DNA from: Myxococcales bacterium
Lineage (GTDB): Bacteria > Myxococcota > UBA4151
Assembly: GCA_002722845.1 (NCBI GenBank)
Contig: PBND01000075.1
Coordinates: 1 to 32,940, forward strand
Direction of reading: 5' to 3'
DNA: 32,940 nt
Shown here in pieces: positions 14,550-24,319 of the stretch (the stretch's first letter is position 1; each line of letters opens with the position of its first letter). The position numbers and the translations under genes are program-made. The notes under the pieces are model-generated. The model saw nothing but the letters and a program-made list of their open reading frames with translations. It was not told the DNA's origin and ran no database searches.

Positions 14550-17030
14550 ATGCGGAATTTTATCGTCTCTTTCTTGCTCTTCGCAGGTCTGACCGCTTGT
14601 AACCCCAGCGTCGGTGCGCCCTGCGTGGCCGACACAGATTGTGCCTCGGACCAACTGTGCCAGGATGGCGCCTGTGCGGAGCGGAGTAGCGCTGCCGATG
14701 CGGGTCCCGTCCGGGGGGACGAATGTATGCGGGACTTTGATTGTCCCGCAGGTCAACAATGCGCCAACGGTTTCTGTGACGGCGGCGAGACAGCGGATGC
14801 TGGCACCGGCGGCGACGACCGTTGTGCGAACGATGAGGACTGCGGTCGGATGCGCGGTTGTTACGAGGGGACGTGCCACAGCCGATGCTTCAACGATTCC
14901 GTCTGCGAGCGGCAGGAGCCCGGAACGATCTGCATGGATGATCCAAACAACCGGCTGGGACTGTGTCTGCCGCCCGAATGTTCGGGGGCTGATGAATGCC
15001 CGGTGAACCACGATTGCAATGATGGGCGCTGCGAGGAGTACACGCCTTGCGAGCGGGATGACCAGTGTGGCGCCGCGGGCTTCTGCAATGACAATGGCCG
15101 CTGTGAAGACCGGGAGGACTGCCTCCGAGATGCGGACTGTGAGGACGGCCAAACCTGCAATGAGGGGTTCTGTTATAGCGTACCCAGTTGCGCGGAGGGC
15201 GAGACCTGCCCGGATGGCACCGAATGCGTCGGTGGCAACTGTGTAGAAGCGATTTGTCGCTCCAACGACCAGTGTGCGGAAGGCGAGGTCTGTACCGCAG
15301 GGGTCTGCGCTCGGCCCGAAGCCATCGCACCGGACAAAGTGCTCGTCGTGACCCCCTACGGCGCCTGTGACTCGGGCAATGCAGGGGCTTGCCGCCTCCC
15401 CATGCGAGTCGGTGAGCAGGTTCAACTCCGGGCCATGGCCCTGGACGTCAATGGCGTCGGAATTCCCGGCTTGGACTTCAGTTGGTCGTCCCAAGGGGCC
15501 GCGAACATTTCGAACTCGGGACTCCTCACGGCTGCCGCGGCCGGCACCAGTCTCGTGACGGTCACCGCCTTGGAGGTGGAGAGTCGCCCTGTCACAGCCA
15601 CGGTGGTGGCGGCCCAACCCGGCCGTCTCCGGGTCGTCGATGATCGAGGGCGCGCGGTCGCAGGCGCTCGAGTCGCCGTGAGCGGCGAGTGGCTGGAAGC
15701 CAGCACCGACGAAAGCGGCAGCCTGCAACTGGACTTAGAGGATGGCGAGTTTAGCGTTTCTGTCTTCGCCGAGAATCACGACCAGATCGCTGTCTTTGGT
15801 CTCGCGCATTCGGCAGCGGCACCCTTTGACGGGCTCATCGCCATCCCCCAATCCATGGTCAGCCGTTCGGCCGGCTACACCGCCACCGTCGACTTCGGTG
15901 GTGTCCGCACCCAGGGGAGCGGCGATCTGGGTATTTCTGGAGCCAGTCTGCCCGATTTACTCTCCTTCGACCTGCCCGGGCTTGTGGGTGACACTTTTGA
16001 CACCCCGGTCTCGATTCCTGGCTTGGGTAATCAAACGGTGCCGATTCCCGGCGGGATTACCTTCCGAACCAGCCAGCCGATCCAACTTGAGATCAAGAAC
16101 ACCGTCTATGCCCGTGGCTTCCCCGGTGTTCGGACCGCTTGGAGTTTCGCTGGCCGCGTGGATGCTTTAGGGCTCTTTGGTCAAATTCAGGGGTCCCAAG
16201 ATATCGGCCGTGTCGTGGCGGCGATCTTACCCCAGGTGGAGAGTTTCGATCACGGCTTGATCGCCGGGCTCAATCTCAGCGGCATGGAGGATATTGTCGA
16301 TGTGGACGACATCGATGGCGATGGTAACACCACCGAGGTGGTGGCCAACTGGCGCCGCTTCCCCAGTCGCAGCTTGCGTCCAAGTGTGCGTCAGAATGGT
16401 CGAACCTTGGTCCTCATTCCAGGCGCGGCAGGGGCAGAGTTCCAAGTGGTGGTCGGCGGTGTGTTGAACCCGGGGACAGGCTTTGTTCCTCTGGGGCTAA
16501 CCTCTCGCAACGGTGAGGGGGCCCAGAGCCTACCTTTCGCGATCGCTCCGGCCTACGGCGGCCTGGAGGGGGCACCGTATGCCTTTGCCACCATGGCGCT
16601 GCGGGATCAGGGGCTCACGACTCAAGCTCGTGTCTTGACCAACAGCAACCTCGCCGTTGAGCAGCGCTTCCCGGCCCACCTGCCGGTGCCGCAGACGGTC
16701 GAGCGTAGCCAGTTGAACAATACCGTGACCATGAGCCCGGTCGCCGGGGCCCACCTGTTACGCTTCGTGGGTGTTGGGCCTGCGGGTCGAGTCGTTGTCT
16801 TCGCCCCATCGGCCGAAGCAGCCGCAACCTTTGCCCCACCGATTCCGGCCGGGGAAGCTGCGGGCGCTCGCCTGACGTCGGTGACTTTCGACGGTATTAG
16901 CTTATCAGCAGCGGCAGCGCCGGATCAGGTTGGCCTGATGAATCGACTGCTTGGCGGGGGCGCCGTCGTGCTGCGGAATGTGTCCCAGAACGCGACCGGC
17001 TTTGTACGTAAGGTGATCAGTCCCGAATAG
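14550..17030 (+). CDS. Large Cys-rich lipoprotein with Ig-like (BIG2-type) domain
   Basis: An 826-residue protein. The signal peptide ends LTAC with lipidated C17. Residues 25-253 hold nine Cys-rich modules. A bacterial Ig-like (BIG2-type) domain follows at about 262-353 (RVGEQVQLRAMALDVNG, SNSGLLTAAAAGTSLVTV), then a carboxypeptidase-regulatory-like beta sandwich at about 356-420 (GRLRVVDDRGRAVAGARVAV). The remaining 400 residues are beta-rich, Gly/Ala/Val-rich and cysteine-free, with a DVDDIDGDGN calcium-like loop at 584-593. The architecture suits an exposed outer-membrane protein of myxobacterial type; its binding partner or function is unknown. GGAG at 14541-14544 sets the ATG. It ends three bases before the convergent kinase gene, with no terminator between. 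Confidence 0.9.
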   Translation: MRNFIVSFLLFAGLTACNPSVGAPCVADTDCASDQLCQDGACAERSSAADAGPVRGDECMRDFDCPAGQQCANGFCDGGETADAGTGGDDRCANDEDCGRMRGCYEGTCHSRCFNDSVCERQEPGTICMDDPNNRLGLCLPPECSGADECPVNHDCNDGRCEEYTPCERDDQCGAAGFCNDNGRCEDREDCLRDADCEDGQTCNEGFCYSVPSCAEGETCPDGTECVGGNCVEAICRSNDQCAEGEVCTAGVCARPEAIAPDKVLVVTPYGACDSGNAGACRLPMRVGEQVQLRAMALDVNGVGIPGLDFSWSSQGAANISNSGLLTAAAAGTSLVTVTALEVESRPVTATVVAAQPGRLRVVDDRGRAVAGARVAVSGEWLEASTDESGSLQLDLEDGEFSVSVFAENHDQIAVFGLAHSAAAPFDGLIAIPQSMVSRSAGYTATVDFGGVRTQGSGDLGISGASLPDLLSFDLPGLVGDTFDTPVSIPGLGNQTVPIPGGITFRTSQPIQLEIKNTVYARGFPGVRTAWSFAGRVDALGLFGQIQGSQDIGRVVAAILPQVESFDHGLIAGLNLSGMEDIVDVDDIDGDGNTTEVVANWRRFPSRSLRPSVRQNGRTLVLIPGAAGAEFQVVVGGVLNPGTGFVPLGLTSRNGEGAQSLPFAIAPAYGGLEGAPYAFATMALRDQGLTTQARVLTNSNLAVEQRFPAHLPVPQTVERSQLNNTVTMSPVAGAHLLRFVGVGPAGRVVVFAPSAEAAATFAPPIPAGEAAGARLTSVTFDGISLSAAAAPDQVGLMNRLLGGGAVVLRNVSQNATGFVRKVISPE
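14622..15308 (+). repeat. Nine tandem Dickkopf-like cysteine modules
   Basis: Repeats within residues 25-253 of the large lipoprotein, for example CVADTDCASDQLCQDGAC, CLRDADCEDGQTCNEGFC and CRSNDQCAEGEVCTAGVC. The fourth unit is longer (CFNDSVCERQEPGTICMD then a later Cys). Asp/Ala/Gly spacers separate units one to three. They resemble the five modules in the Pal-like protein 1.8 kb upstream. Confidence 0.85.
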
Positions 17031-17033
17031 GGT

Positions 17034-20000
17034 TTAGCGTCGCTCCACGGTGACGCCAGCTGATTCAAGGTCCTGTCGGCAGCGGTCCCGGTGCTCCGTC
17101 AGGCCCAGGCGATCCCATTGCTGCAGGGCAGCGGTAAGAACGATAACGGCACCGTCGTAAATCTCGCGGCGTGCCATCAGACGGCCCGTGAGCTGTAGGC
17201 ACATGGCTAAGTCCATTTCGACGACCCCGGTGCGTCGGATGGTCGCCTGGATTTCTTCAAAGGCGGTGAGGACGGTGTCGCTGTCCTCCTCAAGGGCCGA
17301 GCAAGCGAGCAATCCGGTTTGACTCACCAAGGCAAAGTAGAGTTTGCCGCCCCGGCGGAACAATCGATCCGCCTCTTCAAGATAGGGTGTCGCTTCCTCA
17401 ATTCGCTCCATGGCAAGTAGGACGAGTCCCACGTTGCAGGAGGTCATGGCCACCGTGAAGGTGTTCTCGAGTTGGAGGCCCAGATCCCGGGCTTCCTCAT
17501 AGGCCTTCAGGGCCTCGTCTAGGCGTCCGTCAGCCCGAAACACTTCGCCTTGGGAGTTCACCATCATCGCCTTGGAACTCACCTCACCCTGTTTGTCGGC
17601 AATCGAGATGGCATGATCGAGGAGATTTAAGGCCTCTTGGATCCGCCCTTGGGCAAGTCGGACATCGGCCAGGGTTTGTTGGTTTGAGGCCACCCTGACC
17701 GGGTTGTCTTGTTGGGTCTCGATCTCGATCGCCTCTGCGGCTGCTCGTTCTGCCCGATCCAAGTCCCCTCGGTTCTTGTGCAAGCGAGCCTCGATGGCGA
17801 GGGCCCGGGCAAGAACGCTGGGGCGATGTTGTGATCGCTGACGGGCCTGGGCGAGGAGCCGGTGGGAGGCATCGAGGTCGCCCGAGTCGCCAACGATTTT
17901 TGCCGCCATCACCGCGACTTCAGCAATTCGGTCGTCGTCGCCAAGGCGCGTGGCCCAGGCGATAAGCCGGTCAACCTCGGCCATGACATCCTCAATTTGA
18001 AAGCGCTTTTCGGCCAGTTGAAAGCGGTACTTAGACTGATCCCAACGCCAGGCATGATCCGCTGGTAAGCGGAGGGCATCGAGGGCTGGATCAACAAGAT
18101 CGAGGATCTCTTCGAAGACCACCAGTTCGGAGGCCTTGAGGTGGAGCTTGGCCGCCTGCCATAAATAGCCGATAGCCCCAGAGTAAGCCTGAGCTTCGAG
18201 GAGGTGTGTACCGAGTCGCCGGGCCCGATTCGGTGCCGTCGGTAGGAGCATGTCCTCAAGTACCTGAGCTGCGGCCCCGTGATGTTGGTCCCATCGGCCC
18301 GCTTCTTTCGCCTGGCGCTCTAGGCTTTCCTGAAACAGGGCATGGCAGAAGGACCAGCCGGACTCGGTAGGCAGGGCTAAGCCGGCCTTAAAGAGCCGGT
18401 CGGTTAGGGTCTCGGGAATCGGTATCTTCGAGGCAGCGCACAACTGGGCCCATTCATGCTCGTCAACATCCCGGCCGAGGACCGCGGCCAACTCCATGGC
18501 CGAACCCGATCCAGCCCCACGCTCCGTCTCCAACTCGCTCAGTCGTCTTAGCCAGAGTTCATGGACATCATCTGGCACGCTGCCCAACTCGCCATCGGCC
18601 AGTCGGAACCCGCCGGCACTGGGTTCGAGAACGCCCCGGGCCACCCAATCGCCGACCAACTGGACTGCAAAAAGCGGATTGCCCTCACTTCGTTTGGCCA
18701 CTTGACCGACCAGTCGGTGGTCCAGACCAACCAACTCGGTGATGAGTTGCTTCGTATCGGTTTGTGTTAGTGGGCTCAGTTGCATCCGCTCAAGTTGCTC
18801 TCGGTCGATCATGCGCTGGAGGCGACCTTGAACGAAGGGGCGCTCTTTTAGGGCTTCGCTGCGGGCGGTCATGACCACGAGAATCGGTAGCACCCCAGCC
18901 AATTCCACGAGATCCTCAATGAAGAAGAGGGCGTCACTTCCCCACTGGATATCGTCGATGACCAGAATAAGCGGACGCTCCGAAGTGATCCGTCGCAGCA
19001 GGCGACGAATGACCGCGTAGCGTTCTTGGGGATTGTTGAAGCGCAGCGCTGTTTCCGCCTGGTTGGACCGAACGATTTGCGCCAGCGCTCGATGTTCGAA
19101 ATCCCCTTCGACCTTCCATCGCTCACACAGGGTGCGGAGGCGTTTCGTGAGCGCCTCGGATTCCAGCCCGTGACAGCGCAGGTGGATATCGACCATGCCG
19201 CTGAGTCCCTGCCCGGGGGCCTGGCCGTCGCTATGGGTGGCGATTAGCGTTCGGGCCGCACCGGCCCAGCCTGCTTGGCGACAGAGCCAGTGACTCAGGC
19301 GGCTCTTGCCGCAGCCTGCCTCCCCTTCGAGGAGGATGGCCTTCATGCTTTGCTCTTCGCGGACGGAGGCAAGAGCCTGCCAGAGGCGCTCCTGTTGGGG
19401 CTGCCTGCCCACCAGCGGTGTGGGGCGCAGACCGAAGAGGGCAAGGCCTGCGCCCAGGAGCCGGTCCTCTGGTGTCATCACCCCCGTGCGGCGCCAAGAC
19501 GACGGCATGGGCGCCGGCAGAGCCGGGGCTAAGTTGGTGGACAGTTCCGCCGTGGGCTCGTCGGTGGGTTGGCTCGTCGGCGGTGCTGGCTGGGCCCCAG
19601 CGAGGGCCTGTTCGTCCCAGGTGAGAAGGCCCGGTTCAGCGAAGGTTTGCTCGAGGGCGATCGTGGGGTCGTCGGGGCCCTCACAAGAGGGGTCTAGGAC
19701 TGTGATTTGGATGTCATCATCGCCATCAAAGGCGCAGAGTGCGGCCTCCTCATCGGGCAAAGCTGCCAGCGCATCGGCCCCGGCTCGAAAACGTTTGTCC
19801 GGAGATTTTTGCAGCAGGCGACGTAGCCAGCCTTCAAGGCCCTCAGGAACTGGGAAGAGGGGAAAGAAGCGGGGCGGCGGATCCCGCAGTTGACTGGCAA
19901 GAATTTGCGTCAGCGCCGCATCACCGTGCGCGAAGGGGGGGCGACCGGTCACCAATCGCCAGACAAGGCAGCCAAAGGCATAGAGATCGGTTGAAGCTTC

Positions 20001-20594
20001 GAAGTCACGCCAGTGTCCTAGGACCTGTTCCGGTGCCATGTAGTGGGGCGTGCCCACGCTACTGTGTACGGAGGTGACCTCATCGTCTTCGCCCAAAGCG
20101 AGACCAAAGTCGGCGAGCTTGATCCCTTGGCCCAGATCGTTGGCGTCTGAGACCAGCACATTGGCCGGCTTGAGGTCCCGGTGCAGCACGCCACAGGCGT
20201 GGGTATAGGCCAAGGCGTCAAGGGTGGCCACGATGGCAGCTCGCAGCTCCGTCCAGGATTCGAACTGATGTACTGCAAGGCTCCCGCCGCCACAGTGTTC
20301 CATGGCGAACCAGGGGAGGCCCACCTGAAGCCCAGGGTGCTGGCCCGCGGTGGTTTCATCGATGACACCGTGATCAAAGATCATGACCACACTGGGATGT
20401 TGAAGGCGGGCAACGGCTTCGATCTCTTTGGCGAATCGACGGCTCCGGGCTTCGTTGGTCTCAAGGGCCAGTCCGGCCATCACTTTGATGGCAACGTCGG
20501 TTCCCAGGCTTTCGTGGTAGCCAGCATAGACCCGGGCCATGCCGCCCCGGCCGATCTCTTCACCCATTCGAAATGCACCGAGACGCAGACTCAT
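17034..20594 (-). CDS. Ser/Thr protein kinase fused to AAA ATPase and helical-repeat region
   Basis: A 1186-residue protein (from ATG 20594). The N-terminal kinase (about 8-280) is complete: glycine loop GRGGMARVY, K37 in AIKV, catalytic HRDLKPAN (138-145), DFG (162-164) and APE (187-189). A Pro/Thr-rich linker (310-375) leads to an AAA/STAND-type ATPase with Walker A GEAGCGKS (424-431) and Walker B LILVIDD (542-548). The C-terminal 450 residues are TPR-like helices (QGRIQEALNLLDHAI, DGRLDEALKAYEEARDLG). The layout resembles large kinase-ATPase-TPR sensors of myxobacteria and PknK. It should be cytoplasmic and phosphorylate proteins, with ATPase and TPR regions gating the signal. A TTG at 20630 overlapping the upstream stop would add 12 residues; neither start has a good ribosome-binding site. 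Confidence 0.93.
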   Translation of the reverse strand: MSLRLGAFRMGEEIGRGGMARVYAGYHESLGTDVAIKVMAGLALETNEARSRRFAKEIEAVARLQHPSVVMIFDHGVIDETTAGQHPGLQVGLPWFAMEHCGGGSLAVHQFESWTELRAAIVATLDALAYTHACGVLHRDLKPANVLVSDANDLGQGIKLADFGLALGEDDEVTSVHSSVGTPHYMAPEQVLGHWRDFEASTDLYAFGCLVWRLVTGRPPFAHGDAALTQILASQLRDPPPRFFPLFPVPEGLEGWLRRLLQKSPDKRFRAGADALAALPDEEAALCAFDGDDDIQITVLDPSCEGPDDPTIALEQTFAEPGLLTWDEQALAGAQPAPPTSQPTDEPTAELSTNLAPALPAPMPSSWRRTGVMTPEDRLLGAGLALFGLRPTPLVGRQPQQERLWQALASVREEQSMKAILLEGEAGCGKSRLSHWLCRQAGWAGAARTLIATHSDGQAPGQGLSGMVDIHLRCHGLESEALTKRLRTLCERWKVEGDFEHRALAQIVRSNQAETALRFNNPQERYAVIRRLLRRITSERPLILVIDDIQWGSDALFFIEDLVELAGVLPILVVMTARSEALKERPFVQGRLQRMIDREQLERMQLSPLTQTDTKQLITELVGLDHRLVGQVAKRSEGNPLFAVQLVGDWVARGVLEPSAGGFRLADGELGSVPDDVHELWLRRLSELETERGAGSGSAMELAAVLGRDVDEHEWAQLCAASKIPIPETLTDRLFKAGLALPTESGWSFCHALFQESLERQAKEAGRWDQHHGAAAQVLEDMLLPTAPNRARRLGTHLLEAQAYSGAIGYLWQAAKLHLKASELVVFEEILDLVDPALDALRLPADHAWRWDQSKYRFQLAEKRFQIEDVMAEVDRLIAWATRLGDDDRIAEVAVMAAKIVGDSGDLDASHRLLAQARQRSQHRPSVLARALAIEARLHKNRGDLDRAERAAAEAIEIETQQDNPVRVASNQQTLADVRLAQGRIQEALNLLDHAISIADKQGEVSSKAMMVNSQGEVFRADGRLDEALKAYEEARDLGLQLENTFTVAMTSCNVGLVLLAMERIEEATPYLEEADRLFRRGGKLYFALVSQTGLLACSALEEDSDTVLTAFEEIQATIRRTGVVEMDLAMCLQLTGRLMARREIYDGAVIVLTAALQQWDRLGLTEHRDRCRQDLESAGVTVERR

Positions 20595-20626
20595 GTCCCG
20601 AGTCTCTCGTCTGCGACCGAGACCTG

Positions 20627-21385
20627 TCAACGGGGGGTGGTCGTCGCCTCGATCACCCGGTTGACTTGGTCTGGTTTGAGAAGGCCGCGGGCCCCAAGGT
20701 ACCGAGCGGCCTCGGCGTGTTCATCGAAAAGATAGATGCCCTCGGCAACGCCCACATGAGGCTTGATTCGATGGATTAATGCCGCCTCGATACGGTCGGG
20801 GAAACGGGTCATGATCTCCGCGAAGACTTCGTGGTCAACGTGGTTGTTGTCACCGATCAGAACGAAACGGGTGTTTGGCTGCTCCGCCAGGACTCGTTCG
20901 ATGTCTCGTATCTTCTCCGGCTTAGCCAACCAGGGTTCACCACCCACACCACCCTCGATGGGCCCGGTCGGCATCTCGTGGCGTCGCATCCAAAGGTCCA
21001 TGCCGCGGAGACGTTTTTCATCCCGGGCCGTGACGTAAAAGACGTCTCCTTTGGGGTCGCCTGACCGTTGGTCGAGGGCCTCGAGGAGTTCCCGAGCCCC
21101 CGGGTAGGGGGCCGGCTTGGGTTGATCGTTGCGGTGTTTGGGTAGGATGGTTTTGTCGATGTCCGAGATCACCCCTCGCCGGGGCTGCTCGCCACGGAGC
21201 CAGGCAAAAGCTTGCCGGAGATCATCTGGAAGGGCTTCCGCATCGCGTCGTGAAATCCGGCCATCGGGTCCGGCAGCATCCTGCGCAGCCGCCAATAAGG
21301 CCTCGCTGTTTCCCTCCCAGCCCCTGGCTTTGAGGGCCTCGAGTAGATTCGAGGGGGTTGGGCTTGGGGCTAATCGATTGACCAT
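20627..21385 (-). CDS. App1-like (DUF2183) HAD-type phosphatase
   Basis: A 252-residue protein from the ATG at 21385. It has the HAD nucleophile motif SDIDKT (74-79), a second motif FYVTARDE (116-123) and the App1 signature VLIGDNNHVDHEVFAEI (175-191) followed by RFPDRIEAALIHRI. The yeast member is a phosphatidate phosphatase; bacterial members are uncharacterised hydrolases. A degenerate EF-hand-like stretch DAAGPDGRISRRD lies near residues 36-48. An in-frame ATG at 21547 would add 54 residues of low-complexity sequence but would begin five bases from the divergent rpsD start and leave no promoter room, so 21385 is preferred. The kinase gene follows directly, with possible TTGA coupling at 20627-20630, suggesting a shared signalling role. 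Confidence 0.85.
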   Translation of the reverse strand: MVNRLAPSPTPSNLLEALKARGWEGNSEALLAAAQDAAGPDGRISRRDAEALPDDLRQAFAWLRGEQPRRGVISDIDKTILPKHRNDQPKPAPYPGARELLEALDQRSGDPKGDVFYVTARDEKRLRGMDLWMRRHEMPTGPIEGGVGGEPWLAKPEKIRDIERVLAEQPNTRFVLIGDNNHVDHEVFAEIMTRFPDRIEAALIHRIKPHVGVAEGIYLFDEHAEAARYLGARGLLKPDQVNRVIEATTTPR

Positions 21386-21551
21386 AACGGCTGGGGCTCC
21401 GGGGCGATCTTGGGGGGTATCGGCGGCGACGTCCAGCGGTTGTGTTGTCTTTTTCCTTGCCGGCCGCGCTGCTTTGCTGCAAACGGCGCCACCAACCAGC
21501 GACGTGTCCGGGGCAGTCCGGGCACTTAAAAGAGCCAGAAAGGGCATCGCA

Positions 21552-22172
21552 ATGAGTCGTTATACCGGACCCCGTCTTCGCATTATGCGCCGTCTCGGCG
21601 TCTCCCTCCCGGGCCTCGCCCAGAAGGAGCCAACCCGTCAGTATCCTCCCGGTCAGCATGGGCCTACCATGCGTCGAGGCAAGGTGTCTGACTATGGAAT
21701 GCGCCTGAAAGAAACCCAGAAGGTTCGTTACCATTACGGACTGCGGGAGCGTCAACTCCGGCGCGTCATCAAGCAGGCCATCCGCTCCAAGCAGGCCAGT
21801 GACGAGAAGCTCCTCGAACTGCTCGAGCGCCGCTTGGACAACCTCGTGTTTCGTTCCGGTTTGGCCCGTAGCAATCGGGCGGCTCGCCAGATGGTCAACC
21901 ACAGCCACGTGCTGGTCAACGGGAAGCGGGCCAACATTCCTTCGATGGTCTTGAATCCCGGTGATGTGATCACCATCAAAGAGAACAGCACTTGGAACAA
22001 CAACCTCGACAAGGAAGGAGCCTACCCGGCTCACTCCATGCCGATTCCCGGCTTCCTTAACGTGGAAGAGGGGCCTGGCAAGATCGAGGTGACTCGCCTG
22101 CCCCAGGCCGATGAGGTTCCCCTCAGCGTCGATGCCATTCAGGTCATCGAGCGCTACAGCGGTCGAGTCTAA
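21552..22172 (+). CDS. rpsD: 30S ribosomal protein S4 (zinc-free, C-minus form)
   Basis: A 206-residue S4, the primary 16S rRNA binder that nucleates 30S assembly. It starts MSRYTGPRLRIMRRLG and has the S4 RNA-binding fold at about 95-155 (RRLDNLVFRSGLA, RQMVNHSHVLVNGK, PGDVITIKE). The protein has no cysteine, so the N-terminal zinc site of classical S4 is absent. The ATG is preceded by GAAAGGG (spacer eight). The gene stands alone: it is not beside rpsM, rpsK or rpoA, and a strong terminator follows. Autoregulation by S4 at its own leader, known in E. coli, cannot be judged here. Confidence 0.97.
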   Translation: MSRYTGPRLRIMRRLGVSLPGLAQKEPTRQYPPGQHGPTMRRGKVSDYGMRLKETQKVRYHYGLRERQLRRVIKQAIRSKQASDEKLLELLERRLDNLVFRSGLARSNRAARQMVNHSHVLVNGKRANIPSMVLNPGDVITIKENSTWNNNLDKEGAYPAHSMPIPGFLNVEEGPGKIEVTRLPQADEVPLSVDAIQVIERYSGRV

Positions 22173-22201
22173 CGCAGCGCCCCCGGGCGAGGCCAGGATG
22201 G

Positions 22202-22234
22202 GAGCCGGGATCACCCGGCTCTTTTCCTTTTTTT
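22202..22234 (+). terminator. Rho-independent terminator after rpsD
   Basis: Perfect 8-bp stem GAGCCGGG (22202-22209) and CCCGGCTC (22214-22221), loop ATCA, then TTTTCC and seven T (to 22234). It lies 30 bases after the rpsD stop and separates rpsD from acpP. Confidence 0.92.
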
Positions 22235-22356
22235 ACCCTCCTATGGAGCCGGGCAGTGTGTTTCGCATCCCGGCCTGAACGCTGCGCAAGGAACTGCCTA
22301 TTGCCCCGACAAAAAAGCCCGGTTACGGCTGCCTCGCAAACAGGGGAGGACTGATC

Positions 22357-22587
22357 ATGTCCCTCGACGCCAAAGTGACTGAAATTATCGCCGAAAATCT
22401 AGGTGTTCCAGCGGAGTCCGTGACCCCGGATAAGAGCTTCGAAGAGCTGGGTGCTGACAGCCTAGCTGTTGTGGAACTCGTGATGGCTTTTGAAGACGAG
22501 TTTGATATCGAGCTCGACGATGGCGATGCCGCCTCGTTGAAGACGGTGCAGCAAACCATCGACTTCGTGAAGAACATCACCGCCTGA
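22357..22587 (+). CDS. acpP: Acyl carrier protein
   Basis: A 76-residue acidic four-helix protein. The GADSL motif places the phosphopantetheine attachment at S35. It shuttles acyl intermediates in type II fatty acid synthesis in the cytoplasm. GGGGAGGA at 22343-22350, six bases from the ATG, is a very strong ribosome-binding site, in keeping with the high expression of this protein. It lies 18 bp before fabF, the usual acpP-fabF pair. The 120 bases between the rpsD terminator and the start must hold its promoter, but I see no convincing one. Confidence 0.97.
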   Translation: MSLDAKVTEIIAENLGVPAESVTPDKSFEELGADSLAVVELVMAFEDEFDIELDDGDAASLKTVQQTIDFVKNITA

Positions 22588-22605
22588 TCATCGGGGTTTC
22601 CCGCC

Positions 22606-23844
<1,239 letters not shown>

Positions 23845-23845
23845 G

Positions 23846-24319
23846 ATGTCCTGGGGCCAGGGACGACGCCTGGTCCTGGCTTCGGACCATGCGGCAGTCG
23901 AGCTTCGACACATGCTCGCAGAAGCAGCTCGGACTTGGGGCTTTGAGGTCGAGGATCTCGGGCCCGACACATCAGACTCAATTGATTATCCGCTTCAGGC
24001 CCAGCGTTTGGCCAGTCGTCTCGCCGCTGGAGACGGAGTCATGGGGGTCCTCGTCTGTGGCACGGGGATTGGTATGAGTATGGTTGCCAACCGGTTCACC
24101 CATGTGCGTGCGGCGGCCGTCAGCGACGACTTCACCGCGCAAGCGACTCGGGCCCACAATAATGCGAATGTTATCTGCCTTGGTGCTCGCACCCTCGGTC
24201 CAGGGCTCGCAAAGCAACTGCTAAAGACCTTCCTTTCGACTGAGTTCGAGGGCGGGCGGCATCAACGCCGTGTGGATCTCTTTCCTGCCGGCGCATCCGT
24301 AAAGGACTCTTCATCATGA
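23846..24319 (+). CDS. rpiB: Ribose 5-phosphate isomerase B
   Basis: A 157-residue RpiB/LacAB family protein. [11 protein letters not shown] near the start, the [13 protein letters not shown] active-site loop and [13 protein letters not shown] are diagnostic. It interconverts ribose 5-phosphate and ribulose 5-phosphate in the pentose phosphate pathway. The ATG at 23846 lies one base after the fabF stop, so translation is probably coupled; an upstream in-frame TTG at 23798 inside fabF would add 16 residues and is not favoured. The last four bases overlap the glyA start. The C-terminal tail ([18 protein letters not shown]) is longer than in some relatives but of the usual kind. Confidence 0.95.
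   Translation: MSWGQGRRLVLASDHAAVELRHMLAEAARTWGFEVEDLGPDTSDSIDYPLQAQRLASRLAAGDGVMGVLVCGTGIGMSMVANRFTHVRAAAVSDDFTAQATRAHNNANVICLGARTLGPGLAKQLLKTFLSTEFEGGRHQRRVDLFPAGASVKDSSS

Noticed and set aside
14289-15728. Long open frame on the minus strand (about 479 codons) opposite the Cys-rich lipoprotein
   Set aside because: It lies antisense to strong coding sequence with clear domains; its translation has no recognisable motif. High GC content keeps such antisense frames open.
21386-21547. N-terminal extension of the App1-like phosphatase, including a lipobox-like GGAVC
   Set aside because: There is no positively charged, hydrophobic signal peptide before it, no ribosome-binding site at 21547, and it would leave no room for the rpsD promoter.
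21222-22214. Minus-strand open frame (about 330 codons) across rpsD
   Set aside because: Antisense to a conserved ribosomal protein gene and its terminator; no motif.
22301-22329. Possible sigma-70 promoter for acpP (TTGCCC, 17 bases, TACGGC)
   Set aside because: The -35 matches four of six positions, but the -10 box matches too poorly to support.
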